Below are positions 49,490 through 57,416 of a DNA stretch of 64,000 nucleotides, in pieces. Position numbers and translations under genes: made by a program. Location of the stretch: assembly GCF_003696265.1 (NCBI RefSeq), contig NZ_RFFH01000008.1, positions 291,234 to 355,233 of the forward strand. The letters are read 5' to 3'. The DNA is from Nocardia stercoris. Its GTDB lineage: Bacteria > Actinomycetota > Actinomycetes > Mycobacteriales > Mycobacteriaceae. Each line of letters starts with the position of its first letter. The first letter of the stretch is position 1. The notes under the pieces are model-generated. The model worked only from the letters and a program-made list of their open reading frames with translations, ran no database searches and was not told the origin of the DNA.

Positions 49490-51013
49490 TCAGGCGGGCT
49501 GCAGCCGGAGGTCGGGGTCGCGGTGCGCGGCCGAGCCGACGGTGCGGTACAGCGCTACTCCGACGGCGACGGTGACCGCGACGAACAGCGGTGCGGCCCA
49601 GAGCATCCACCAGCCGCCGCCGCTGGGCGTGTACACCTCCGTCCGCGGCCAGGCCAGGTTCACCGCCATCGCGACGCCCCAGAGCACAGCGACCGCGTTC
49701 ACCGGGATTGCGAAGCGGCCCAGCGAGAACAGTCCGGCCGGGGCGGGCTCCAGCGTCCCGGTGACCCGCCGCACCAGCAGCGGCACGGTGACCAGCAGAT
49801 ACGCCGCGTACAGCAGCACGATGCACACGCTGGCGAGGGTGGCGAACAGGGCGGCGTTGCCGAGGTTCAGGACCAGCAGGGCGATGGCGAGGGCGCCGAT
49901 CACGACGGACGGCCAGATCGGGGTGCCCAGTCGCGGGTGCACGGCGGACAGCTTGCGGGCGAACGGCATTCGGCCGTCGCGGGCCATCGAGAACAGCAGC
50001 CGGGAGCCGGCGGTCTGCACGGCCAGTGTGCACACGCTGATCGCGACGGCGACGCAGGTCAGCAGCACCTTGCCCGCCGGCCCGTCCAGCTTGGCGGAGA
50101 TCACGTAGGCCAGGCCGCCGCTCGCCAGGTTGCCGTCGTCGAGGCTGGGTGCGGCCATCAGCGCGCCGAGCAGGATCAGGCCGCCACCGAGCCCGGACAC
50201 CGCGAGCGCGGTGAGAATGGTGCGCGGCGCGACGCGTCGGGGATTGCGGGTCTCCTCGGAAAGCTCACCGGCGGAGTCGAATCCGACCATGACGTAGGCG
50301 GCCATCAGCCCGGAGACCAGGAACGCGGCCCAGTACGGCCCGGGTGCGGCACCCGTGGTGTGGGTGACGACGGCGGCGCCGCGGTCGGTGTGGGTGAAGA
50401 ACAGTGCGATGGTGGCCGCGACGCCGATGATCTCGATGGTGACGCCGATCGAGTTGATCCGGGCCATCCAGTCGATGCCGACGATATTGACGACGGTGGT
50501 GAGGACCAGCAGGATGCTGCCCAGGATCACCGCGTTGGTGGCACCGCTGCTGCTGGTCAGGGCCGAATCGCCGGATACGAACTGGAAGCCGCTCCACACG
50601 GTGGGCAGTACCACCTGCAGGGCGATGGCGGCCGCGGCGGCGGTGACGATCTGCGCGATGAACATCATCCAGCCGGCGAACCAGCCGACGACCTCACCGG
50701 CGAGCCGGCGCGACCACTGGTAGATGCAGCCCGAGATCGGGTACCGGGCGGCGAGTTCGGCGAAGTTGAGTGCGACCAGGAACTGCCCGGCGAAGACGAC
50801 CGGCCAGGTCCAGAAGAACGCCGTGCCGCCGAATCCGTAGCCGAAGCCGAAGAACTGGAAGATCGTGGTGAGGATGGAGACGAAGGAGAAGCCGGCGGCG
50901 AACGAGGCGTAGCGGCCGAGCTTGCGGTGTAGGACCTGCTGGTAGCCGAACGCTTCGAGGTCGGAGTCGTCGTCGGGGGGCGCGAGGGTGGCGGTGGCCA
51001 GGGTGGCGGACAT
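49490..51013 (-). CDS. APC superfamily amino acid/amine permease
   Basis: The 507-residue integral membrane protein has about 12 hydrophobic segments. APC hallmarks are visible: GFSFVSILTTIFQFFGFG in TM1, a GFDSAGELSEETRNPRR motif in the middle, and SRLLFSMARDGRMPFA in the loop before TM9. Members linked to urea/guanidine carboxylase operons import the nitrogen compound; the ligand is inferred from context only. ATG at 51013 was chosen for GAAGGAACC upstream. A possible operator lies 29-50 bases before the start, and the gene is first in the operon. Confidence 0.88.
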   Translation of the reverse strand: MSATLATATLAPPDDDSDLEAFGYQQVLHRKLGRYASFAAGFSFVSILTTIFQFFGFGYGFGGTAFFWTWPVVFAGQFLVALNFAELAARYPISGCIYQWSRRLAGEVVGWFAGWMMFIAQIVTAAAAAIALQVVLPTVWSGFQFVSGDSALTSSSGATNAVILGSILLVLTTVVNIVGIDWMARINSIGVTIEIIGVAATIALFFTHTDRGAAVVTHTTGAAPGPYWAAFLVSGLMAAYVMVGFDSAGELSEETRNPRRVAPRTILTALAVSGLGGGLILLGALMAAPSLDDGNLASGGLAYVISAKLDGPAGKVLLTCVAVAISVCTLAVQTAGSRLLFSMARDGRMPFARKLSAVHPRLGTPIWPSVVIGALAIALLVLNLGNAALFATLASVCIVLLYAAYLLVTVPLLVRRVTGTLEPAPAGLFSLGRFAIPVNAVAVLWGVAMAVNLAWPRTEVYTPSGGGWWMLWAAPLFVAVTVAVGVALYRTVGSAAHRDPDLRLQPA

Positions 51014-51041
51014 GAGCACGGTTCCTTCGGCGTCGCGGCCA

Positions 51042-51063
51042 ATATCTATCATGTGACAGTTTT
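51042..51063. promoter_or_regulatory. Second, imperfect TetR-type operator near the permease start
   Basis: Aligned to the perfect site at 51137-51158, the left arm (atatctatca) matches 8 of 10 bases and the right arm (tgacagtttt) about 7 of 10, with the same 2-base spacer. Its position 29-50 bases before the permease start is suitable for repression. Confidence 0.6.
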
Positions 51064-51136
51064 TCGGCCCGGCGTTCGCGGCTGGTGACGGCGATGTATC
51101 GGCTCGATGTCCGGGTGTAATTTTCGGATTACCAGT

Positions 51137-51158
51137 ATTTCTGTCAGATGACAGAAAT
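51137..51158. promoter_or_regulatory. Perfect palindromic operator in the tetR-permease intergenic region
   Basis: Arms atttctgtca and tgacagaaat are perfect complements around a 2-base spacer. The site is 66 bases before the TetR gene and 124 before the permease gene, and its size and form are typical of TetR dimer sites. Confidence 0.75.
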
Positions 51159-51223
51159 CTCACGCCCTCGGGTGACCTCGATCACGGACGGCTGAGCGGA
51201 ACCCGCGACGACCATGCGGAACA

Positions 51224-51940
51224 ATGGCAGCCGTGACGCAACCCGGACCCGGACGCCCACGACTGGGCCCGCGCCGCCGAGCAGGTGGTACGCCGCGCGC
51301 CGAAATCCTCGACGCCGCAGCCGAACTGTTCACCACCAAGGGCTACGCGAGCACCTCCACCCGGGCCATCGCCGACGCGGTCGGCATCCGGCAGGCCTCG
51401 CTGTACCACTACTTCGCCGCCAAGGACGACATCCTCGACGTCCTCCTGGACCTGACGGTCACTGCCCCGCTGACCGTCGCCGCCCAACTCGCCGCCGCCG
51501 CAGCGCCCGCCGCTGTGCGCCTGTACGCGCTGGCCTGGTACGACGTCCGGCAACTCGCGGCCTCCCGCTGGAACCTCGGCGCGCTCTATCTGCTGCCCGA
51601 GTTGCGCTCCGAACGCTTCGCGCAGTTTCGGGCCCGGCGCGCCGAACTGCGCGGCCACTACGAACAATTGGCGACCGAGGTGGCCGCGGGAGACAGTACC
51701 GCCGCACCCGCGGCCGGTGCGCCCGAGCTGGCCTTCCGGCTCGTCGAGACCGTGATCGATATCCGCTCCGACGCCGGAATCGCCCCCGCCGCACTGGAAC
51801 ACACCATTCCCGAGACCGTGCTGCGCATGCTCGGCTGGTCCGGTTCGGCTACCGAGATCCGTACGGCGGCAAGCGCATTGCTGGACGCACTACCCGTCGA
51901 TGAGATCCAGCTCGCGCAGATGCCGGAACACCAGCAATGA
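51224..51940 (+). CDS. TetR/AcrR family transcriptional regulator
   Basis: The 238 residues have an N-terminal TetR domain; the helix-turn-helix lies at about residues 47-64 (RAIADAVGIRQASLYHYF), followed by AAKDDILDVLL. The C-terminal ligand domain is not assignable. It is divergent from the permease operon with two related operators between, so it most likely represses that operon and itself in response to the operon's substrate. The start could be ATG 51224 or GTG 51232; neither has a strong ribosome site. The last 51 bases overlap the convergent NUDIX gene. Confidence 0.9.
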   Translation: MAAVTQPGPGRPRLGPRRRAGGTPRAEILDAAAELFTTKGYASTSTRAIADAVGIRQASLYHYFAAKDDILDVLLDLTVTAPLTVAAQLAAAAAPAAVRLYALAWYDVRQLAASRWNLGALYLLPELRSERFAQFRARRAELRGHYEQLATEVAAGDSTAAPAAGAPELAFRLVETVIDIRSDAGIAPAALEHTIPETVLRMLGWSGSATEIRTAASALLDALPVDEIQLAQMPEHQQ

Positions 51941-52288
51941 TCCCGGTGCCACCTCCGGCATCCCGGCGTACTCGGTATAGCTGAACCAGCGCAGTTCCGC
52001 GATCTCGCTGGTGGGCCGTGGTTCACCGGCCAGCTCGGCGGTGAAGACGGTCATGTGCAGTGCGGTGCCGGGGGTGTGGCCGTAGGCCTCGGCCTCGAAG
52101 ACGCCCAGCTCGCGGGGTTCGAGCACGCCGACGCCGAGTTCCTCCCGGATCTCCCGGTGCAGCGCCTGTTCCGGGGTCTCGCCCGGGTCGATCTTGCCAC
52201 CGGCCATGTAGAACACCGTCTTTCCCGCCGAGCGGGTCTGCAGCAGCCGCCGGTTCCGGATGTGGACCAGCGCGGCGGTGCGAATCAC
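51890..52288 (-). CDS. NUDIX hydrolase
   Basis: The 132-residue single-domain protein has a complete NUDIX box at residues 31-53 (G-x5-E37-x7-REIREELGV), which binds Mg2+ and hydrolyses a nucleoside diphosphate-linked compound. The substrate cannot be predicted. The GTG start at 52288 overlaps the preceding stop (GTGA), indicating translational coupling to the membrane protein gene. Its 3' end overlaps the tetR gene tail to tail by 51 bp. Confidence 0.9.
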   Translation of the reverse strand: MIRTAALVHIRNRRLLQTRSAGKTVFYMAGGKIDPGETPEQALHREIREELGVGVLEPRELGVFEAEAYGHTPGTALHMTVFTAELAGEPRPTSEIAELRWFSYTEYAGMPEVAPGSLLVFRHLRELDLIDG

Positions 52289-52833
52289 GTGTTCTGCCTG
52301 TGGTTTCCGGCCGACGGCGGGGTCAGCTTCCAGTGCAGGGTGAGGGCCAGGGCGATGCCGGGCAGGATGGTCACCGGAATTTTCTTGTCCCGCAGCAGAT
52401 TCCGGATCTCGCCGACCTGCTCCCGCTTGCGGTCCTCGTAGGCGTTGCCGACCGGTCGGACCACCGGCGGAATACTCAACAGAATCAGCTCGCCGTACGG
52501 CGGCTCCTCGCCCGGCACCAGATCGAGCGCCAGCTCCCAACGGCCGCCCTCGCCGAGCGTGAACCGCGCCGCCACCACCCGGTCCCAGCCGAGCGTGTGC
52601 CGGCGCCACAGGGTGCGGCGCTCGATGCGGTCCGGACCCAGCTCGATCCCGTCCCGGCGGAACATCAGCACCAGCAGGGCGACGGTCAGCAGCACACCGG
52701 CCAGGATCCCGGTGAAGATCCGGCCGATGCCGAAGCCCGCGACGATCGCCGCCCCCGCCACCAGACCGGGCACCGCGCCCAGCACCCCGTACAGCAACAT
52801 CCGCTGGGAGGACACCTCCCCGGCCCGCACCAT
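52285..52833 (-). CDS. Small membrane protein with PH-like C-terminal region
   Basis: The 182-residue protein has two closely spaced hydrophobic segments near residues 12-55 (LLYGVLGAVPGLVAG and ILAGVLLTVALLVLM). A soluble part follows with GIELGPDRIERRTLWRRHTL, resembling bacterial PH-like (bPH/YdbT-type) domains; the resemblance is by eye. I chose ATG 52833 for GAAGG about 9 bases upstream; longer starts add an implausible Gly/Trp-rich leader. It forms a two-gene unit with the NUDIX gene. Function is unknown. Confidence 0.7.
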   Translation of the reverse strand: MVRAGEVSSQRMLLYGVLGAVPGLVAGAAIVAGFGIGRIFTGILAGVLLTVALLVLMFRRDGIELGPDRIERRTLWRRHTLGWDRVVAARFTLGEGGRWELALDLVPGEEPPYGELILLSIPPVVRPVGNAYEDRKREQVGEIRNLLRDKKIPVTILPGIALALTLHWKLTPPSAGNHRQNT

Positions 52834-52961
52834 GCCGCCACCACCTTCCGCTTCCGGCCACCACCGTACCGACCCGCCGGACCGGGCACCGCACGAACAG
52901 GCAGGTAGGCGCGCCTGCGCCACCGCCGACCGGGACGGACCGATCGGCCGCCGAACCGGAT

Positions 52962-53762
52962 TCAGCTGTGCAGCGGAACCGACGCCTCGGCGGTATTCAC
53001 CTGGAAGGTCAGGCTCTCCTGCAGATACAGCTGCACGGTGTCCGCGTCGTGCGACAGATACCCGACCGAGAAGTCCTGACCCAGGTTCAGGCAGAAGTCG
53101 CCGCCGCGCGTGGTCAGCACGAAGGCGCCGTCGACGGCCGGCGCCCAGATGATCTCGCCGTCGGGAATCAGCCGTTCGAGGTGGGTGCGGATCGGATAAC
53201 CGTGGTCGGAGGTCTCGCTGACCGCGGTGTACGCGTCGGCCGACAGCAGAATCGAATACGGCCCGGCCACGCCCGCCAGCCGCAGCGCCGTGAGCGCCTG
53301 CGCCACGACCTGCGGAATCTGGGTGGGATCACTCGGCAGCGCGATCGCGGTGTTCGACGACGCCGCTCGCATCCCGGTGATCCCGGCCGCCGGATACCCC
53401 TCGAAGATCGCGCGGTCCTCGGCGAACGCGATCTGCTTGGCCGCCGCGCGCACCGGATCCAGGTCGGTGTCCTGGGCGCCGCGCTCCACGTTGTCCAGCT
53501 CGGTGCGCGACAGCGTGAACGGCACCCGCAGCTCGACCAGCGGCGCGACCACCCGCTGCCGGGCCTGGACCCCGGCCGCCGGGGAGTCGATATCGGTGAC
53601 CCGGCCCAGCCCGTGCGCGGAGTACTCGGGCCCGTGCGGGCCGGACACGTCGACCACCCGCCGGCCGGCCAGATGCCGCTTGATGCTGCGCGCCGCCTCG
53701 CTGTCGATGCTCTCCCACGCGGCACCGGTGATGGGCGCGAGCTCGCGATGCAGATTGTTCAT
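52962..53762 (-). CDS. Encapsulin shell protein (linocin M18/CFP29 type, family 1)
   Basis: The 266 residues begin MNNLHRELAPIT and contain WESIDSEAARSIKRHLAGRRVVD and the encapsulin landmarks EDRAIFEGYP and SVGYLSHDADTVQLYLQESLTFQV. Family-1 encapsulins of this size assemble into about 60-subunit icosahedral compartments of roughly 24 nm (family knowledge). The ATG overlaps the DyP stop by one base (TGATG), coupling shell and cargo synthesis. It lies directly downstream of its cargo gene. Confidence 0.96.
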   Translation of the reverse strand: MNNLHRELAPITGAAWESIDSEAARSIKRHLAGRRVVDVSGPHGPEYSAHGLGRVTDIDSPAAGVQARQRVVAPLVELRVPFTLSRTELDNVERGAQDTDLDPVRAAAKQIAFAEDRAIFEGYPAAGITGMRAASSNTAIALPSDPTQIPQVVAQALTALRLAGVAGPYSILLSADAYTAVSETSDHGYPIRTHLERLIPDGEIIWAPAVDGAFVLTTRGGDFCLNLGQDFSVGYLSHDADTVQLYLQESLTFQVNTAEASVPLHS

Positions 53763-54757
53763 CAGAGGCTGCCTTTCATCGTGCCGATACCGAGGGAACC
53801 GTCGCCGGAGACCGTCGCGGTGGACACGCCCGGGCGATCGGGGAGGGCGTCGAAGAAGCCGGCGGCCGGCACGAAGAACAGGGTGCCGGTGACAGCGGTG
53901 GAGAAGTCGAGGATGCGGTCGTGCGAGGCCTCGGGTGTGCCCTGGAACATCCGGCTCAGCATCCGCTCGGTGACGCTGGGGGTGGCTGCATAGGCGATGT
54001 AGTAGGTACCGAATTCGCCCTTGCTCGCGTTCCCGAACGGCATGTTGGCTCGCAGGATCTGCCGCTGGGTGCCGTCGGGATCGATCAGGGTGTTCACGGC
54101 CACATGGGAATTGGCGGGTTTCTCCGCGTCCGACAGCTCGTAGTCGCCGAGCTTGGTGCGGCCGATGACCCGTTCCTGTTCGGCCACGCTGATGGCCTTC
54201 CACGAGGCCAGATCGTGCAGGTACTTCTGCACGATCACGTAGCTGCCGCCGGTGAAATCGGGATCCTCGTCGCCGATCAACGCGACCTCGGACGCCTCGG
54301 GTCCCTCCGGGTTCTCGGTGCCGTCGACGAAACCCAGCAGGTCACGCTGCTCGAAGTAGCGGAAGCCGACGGTCTCGTCGACGAAGGTGGCGGCGCCGCG
54401 CAACCGGTCGGCGATCACCATCGACATCTCGAAGCAGGCGTCCTGGGTCTCGGCCTTGATGTGGAACAGCAGATCACCCGGGGTGGAGGGTGCCTGATGC
54501 CGCGGGCCGTGGAACGCGGGCAGCGGATGCAACTCGGCCGGCCTGGGTCCGGTGAACAGCCGATTCCAGGCCGACGATCCGATGCCCGCGGTGCAGGTCA
54601 GGTCGGCCCCGGGAACCCGGAAGCCGATGGACCGCCGGAGGCCGCCCAGATCTGTCAGTAGGTCCCGGACGGTGTCCTCGCCCCCGGTGTCGACCGTGGC
54701 GACCAGGAAGATCGCGGCCCGGGTCAGCGGCTGGGTGATCGGTTGCGGCACAGCCAT
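53762..54757 (-). CDS. DyP-type haem peroxidase, encapsulin cargo
   Basis: The 331 residues show DyP hallmarks: distal Asp145 in GFVDGTENP, proximal haem ligand His218 in NSHVAVNT and Arg236 in ILRANMPFG. No Tat or Sec signal is present, so it stays inside the cell. After a Pro/Ser/Gly-rich tail (residues about 305-317) it ends in DGSLGIGTMKGSL, the encapsulin-targeting peptide type that docks cargo inside the shell. The encapsulin gene follows at once. Upstream, TACGCT lies 7 bases before the ATG, suggesting a leaderless mRNA. Confidence 0.96.
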   Translation of the reverse strand: MAVPQPITQPLTRAAIFLVATVDTGGEDTVRDLLTDLGGLRRSIGFRVPGADLTCTAGIGSSAWNRLFTGPRPAELHPLPAFHGPRHQAPSTPGDLLFHIKAETQDACFEMSMVIADRLRGAATFVDETVGFRYFEQRDLLGFVDGTENPEGPEASEVALIGDEDPDFTGGSYVIVQKYLHDLASWKAISVAEQERVIGRTKLGDYELSDAEKPANSHVAVNTLIDPDGTQRQILRANMPFGNASKGEFGTYYIAYAATPSVTERMLSRMFQGTPEASHDRILDFSTAVTGTLFFVPAAGFFDALPDRPGVSTATVSGDGSLGIGTMKGSL

Positions 54758-54764
54758 GATCGAC

Positions 54765-54770
54765 AGCGTA
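54765..54770 (-). promoter_or_regulatory. Putative -10 box of the DyP-encapsulin operon
   Basis: TACGCT (TANNNT) ends 7 bases before the DyP ATG, which would place the transcription start at or next to the start codon. No Shine-Dalgarno sequence is present to explain initiation otherwise. Confidence 0.45.
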
Positions 54771-54808
54771 ACGGGTGGCGGCGTGGCCGGGGCGACGCAA
54801 CCGCCTGG

Positions 54809-55135
54809 CTATTTTGCGACGGTCAGCAGGAACGCCACGTCGTCGACGGCCTGCACACTGTGCCGGGCGGCGGGCAATACCAGCAGGTCACCGGGCGAGC
54901 CCTTCCACTCGTGCGCGCCGGAGATGAGCGTGAGTGTGCCGGTGAGCACCTGCAGGGTGGCTTCTCCGGGACTGTCGTGTTCGGCGAGGCTCTGACCGGC
55001 GGTGAGCGCGATCACGGTCTGCCGGAGGCTGTGCGTGTGCCCGCCGCACAGGGTCTGCGAGCTGCGGCCACTGGTCGTGGTCTTGGCCAGCGCCAGCTGC
55101 TGCCGGGCCACGGCGGTCAGTGACTTCTTGTCCAT
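54809..55135 (-). CDS. Small single-domain cupin protein
   Basis: The 108-residue protein contains a cupin fold pattern (HDSPGEATLQVLTGTLTLI, then GDLLVLPAARHSVQAVDD). It resembles actinobacterial cupins annotated as LuxR- or stress-associated; the substrate is unknown. His residues at HD and RHS could bind a metal, but the usual four-ligand set is incomplete. The start has GGAGGT 5 bases upstream, an excellent ribosome site. It lies 51 bases upstream of the DyP gene on the same strand and could be cotranscribed, although DyP seems to have its own promoter. Confidence 0.82.
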   Translation of the reverse strand: MDKKSLTAVARQQLALAKTTTSGRSSQTLCGGHTHSLRQTVIALTAGQSLAEHDSPGEATLQVLTGTLTLISGAHEWKGSPGDLLVLPAARHSVQAVDDVAFLLTVAK

Positions 55136-55239
55136 GGACACCTCCAGGAGGGCTCGCCCAGGTATCTCCCGCCAACCCGGTTCGAGTATCTCCCGGCCGG
55201 TCACCGCCGCACGGCGTTTCCCGGCGGCATGTTTCGGCG

Positions 55240-55746
55240 TCAGCGGGTGTAGCGCAGCCAGCGGTAGCGCAGTCCGCTGGTCGACTCCCGCCACGAACTG
55301 TCGGAGACGAGCCGCCAGCCCTCGATTCCGGGCGCGTAGGTGTCACCGTCGACGGTGGCGTCGACCTCGGTCACCGCGAGTTCGGTCGCGTACGGCAGCG
55401 CCTCGCGGTAGATCTGGCCGCCGCCGATCACCCAGGTGGGTTCGGGTCCGGCCGCGCGCAGCGCATCGGTGACCGAGCCGGCGCGTTCGGCGCCCGCGGC
55501 CTGCCAGTCCGGTCGGCGGGTGACGACGATATTGCGCCGGCCGGGCAGCGGCCGGAACCGTTCCGGCAGCGAATCCCAGGTGAGGCGGCCCATCACCACC
55601 GGATGGCCGAGGGTCAGGTCCTTGAAGTAGGCCATGTCCTCGGGCAGCCGCCACGGGATGGTGTTGCCCGCCCCGATCACTCCGGCGGTGGTCTGCGCCC
55701 ACACCAGCCCGACGGTGGCCGGGCCACCGGGCACCGCCGCGCTCAT
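55240..55746 (-). CDS. folA: Dihydrofolate reductase
   Basis: The enzyme reduces dihydrofolate with NADPH to restore the cofactor used up by ThyA. The 168 residues include the substrate-binding core IPWRLPEDMAYFK with acidic residue Asp37, VVMGRLTWDSLPERFRPLPG and VIGGGQIY (NADPH site). The first 10 residues are an extra N-terminal extension of the M-S-A-A-V type. The ATG overlaps the thyA stop by 4 bases (ATGA), so the two are translated together. Confidence 0.97.
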   Translation of the reverse strand: MSAAVPGGPATVGLVWAQTTAGVIGAGNTIPWRLPEDMAYFKDLTLGHPVVMGRLTWDSLPERFRPLPGRRNIVVTRRPDWQAAGAERAGSVTDALRAAGPEPTWVIGGGQIYREALPYATELAVTEVDATVDGDTYAPGIEGWRLVSDSSWRESTSGLRYRWLRYTR

Positions 55747-56543
55747 ACCGCGACCGGCGCCTTGATCGGCGGGTGGTGTCGGTAGCCCTCGACGATCACG
55801 TCGTCGTAGCTGTAGTCGAACAGGGTGGGCGCGGGCCGCAGACTGAGGGTGGGGAAGGGGTAGGGCTCGCGGGACAGCTGTTCGCGGACCTGGTCCACAT
55901 GGTTGTCGTAGATGTGGCAGTCGCCGCCGGTCCAGATGAATTCCCCGGGAACCAGTTCGGTCTGCTGCGCCACCATGTGGGTCAGCAGTGCGTAGCTGGC
56001 GATATTGAACGGGACGCCGAGGAACAGGTCGGCGCTGCGCTGATACAGCTGGCAGGACAGCTTTCCGTCGGCCACGTAGAACTGGAAGAACGCGTGGCAG
56101 GGGGCCAGCGCCATCTTGTCCAGTTCGGCGACGTTCCACGCCGATACGATGATGCGCCGCGAATCCGGGTCGGTGCGCAGGGTGTGCAGCACCTGCGAGA
56201 TCTGGTCGATGTGGGCGCCGTCGGGCGTCGGCCAGGACCGCCACTGCACGCCGTAGACCGGGCCGAGTTCGCCGTGTGCGTCGGCCCATTCGTCCCAGAT
56301 GGTGACGCCGTGGTCGTGTAGCCAGCCGACGTTGGAGTCGCCGCGCAGGAACCACAGCAACTCGTAGACGATCGACTTGAGATGCACCTTCTTGGTGGTG
56401 ATCAGCGGGAACCCGGCGGACAGGTCGTAGCGCAGCTGGTGCCCGAACACGCTGCGGGTACCGGTTCCGGTGCGGTCCGCTTTGGGCGTCCCGTCCTGCA
56501 GTACCAGTCGCAACAGGTCCTCGTACTGGGTATCGGCCGGCAT
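55743..56543 (-). CDS. thyA: Thymidylate synthase
   Basis: The enzyme makes dTMP from dUMP using methylene-tetrahydrofolate. The 266 residues are the standard bacterial length. The catalytic Cys149 lies in LAPCHAFFQF; RTGTGTRSVFGHQ, the double-Arg SRRIIVSAWN and the VPFNIASYALL motif are intact. The gene heads the thyA-folA unit. Its start is 20 bases from the divergent cobF start, and a TAAGCT box lies 8 bases before the ATG. Confidence 0.98.
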   Translation of the reverse strand: MPADTQYEDLLRLVLQDGTPKADRTGTGTRSVFGHQLRYDLSAGFPLITTKKVHLKSIVYELLWFLRGDSNVGWLHDHGVTIWDEWADAHGELGPVYGVQWRSWPTPDGAHIDQISQVLHTLRTDPDSRRIIVSAWNVAELDKMALAPCHAFFQFYVADGKLSCQLYQRSADLFLGVPFNIASYALLTHMVAQQTELVPGEFIWTGGDCHIYDNHVDQVREQLSREPYPFPTLSLRPAPTLFDYSYDDVIVEGYRHHPPIKAPVAV

Positions 56544-56550
56544 GGGTGGG

Positions 56551-56557
56551 TAGCTTA
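56551..56557. promoter_or_regulatory. Shared -10 box for divergent leaderless thyA and cobF
   Basis: The 7-base word TAGCTTA reads TAGCTT on the + strand, 7 bases before the cobF GTG (56564), and TAAGCT on the minus strand, 8 bases before the thyA ATG (56543). Both fit TANNNT and would start transcription at or within two bases of the start codons. This is a prediction from spacing only. Confidence 0.45.
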
Positions 56558-56563
56558 GTCGCC

Positions 56564-57316
56564 GTGCGGAAGTTGTTCGTGATCGGAATCGGTGCCGGTG
56601 ATCCGGAGCAGGTGACCCTGCAGGCGGTCCGGGCGATCCGCCAGGTCGACGTGTTCTTCATGATCGGCAAGGGCGACACCAAGCAGGAGCTGATCGGGGT
56701 GCGCGAGCAGATCCTGCGCGCGCACGCCGACCAGCCCTACCGGGTGGTGGCGATCGAGGATCCGCCGCGGGACCGCGCGATCGCGGCGACGGGCGCCGAC
56801 GCCGCCTACCGGGACGCGGTCGAGGCGTGGCACGCGCGCCGCGCGGAGCTGCTGGCCGACGAGTTCGGCCGGACCGACGGGGTCGGCGCCGTGCTGGTGT
56901 GGGGCGACCCGTCGCTGTACGACAGCACGCTGCGATTGATCGAGCGGGTGCCGGCGCACTTCGAGGTCGAGGTGATTCCGGGGATCACCAGCGCGCAGGC
57001 GCTGGCCGCGCGGCATCGCATCGTCCTGCACGAGATCGGGGAGCCGGTGCACATCACCACCGGGCGCCGGTTGCGCGAAGACGGTGTGACGCAAGGGGTT
57101 TCGACGCTGGTCATGCTGGACGGCGACTGCTCGTTCACCCAGGTCCCGGCCGACGGGCTGCATATCTGGTGGGCCGCGTATCTCGGCATGCCGGACGAGG
57201 AACTGATCGAAGGACCGCTGGGGGAGGCCGGGCCGCGGATCGTGGCCCGCCGGCAGGAGCTGCGGGCGGCGAAGGGCTGGATCATGGACATCTATCTGCT
57301 GCGCGCGGACGGGTAG
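56564..57316 (+). CDS. cobF: Precorrin-6A synthase (deacetylating), CobF type
   Basis: The S-adenosylmethionine-dependent methyltransferase acts at C1 with deacetylation in aerobic cobalamin synthesis. The 250 residues have the tetrapyrrole methylase start VRKLFVIGIGAGDPEQ and the CobF features VFFMIGKGDTKQEL, VWGDPSLYDSTLRL and VIPGITSAQALAARH. I chose GTG 56564, where homologues begin (M/V-R-K); an upstream GTG at 56546 would add six residues, including a rare TTA leucine codon. It stands alone here, not in a cob cluster. Confidence 0.94.
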   Translation: MRKLFVIGIGAGDPEQVTLQAVRAIRQVDVFFMIGKGDTKQELIGVREQILRAHADQPYRVVAIEDPPRDRAIAATGADAAYRDAVEAWHARRAELLADEFGRTDGVGAVLVWGDPSLYDSTLRLIERVPAHFEVEVIPGITSAQALAARHRIVLHEIGEPVHITTGRRLREDGVTQGVSTLVMLDGDCSFTQVPADGLHIWWAAYLGMPDEELIEGPLGEAGPRIVARRQELRAAKGWIMDIYLLRADG

Positions 57317-57416
57317 TCCGCGGACCCGCGGGCCGGGCCGTATGCTCCGCAGTCGGTGCGCGACTCCTGCCGCGCCGGACGCGGGCGGGCCGGGGAGCCG
57401 CCGTCGAGGAGGAGCT

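Noticed and set aside
51014..51223. Guanidine-type (ykkC) riboswitch upstream of the permease operon
   Set aside because: I looked for the conserved paired elements and found none; the gap is filled by two TetR-like operators. A covariance search would decide.
57342..57416. Upstream ATG start for the MMPL transporter
   Set aside because: It would add 25 Arg/Gly/Pro-rich residues; GTG 57417 has a GAGGAGGAG site and begins the expected short cytoplasmic segment before TM1.
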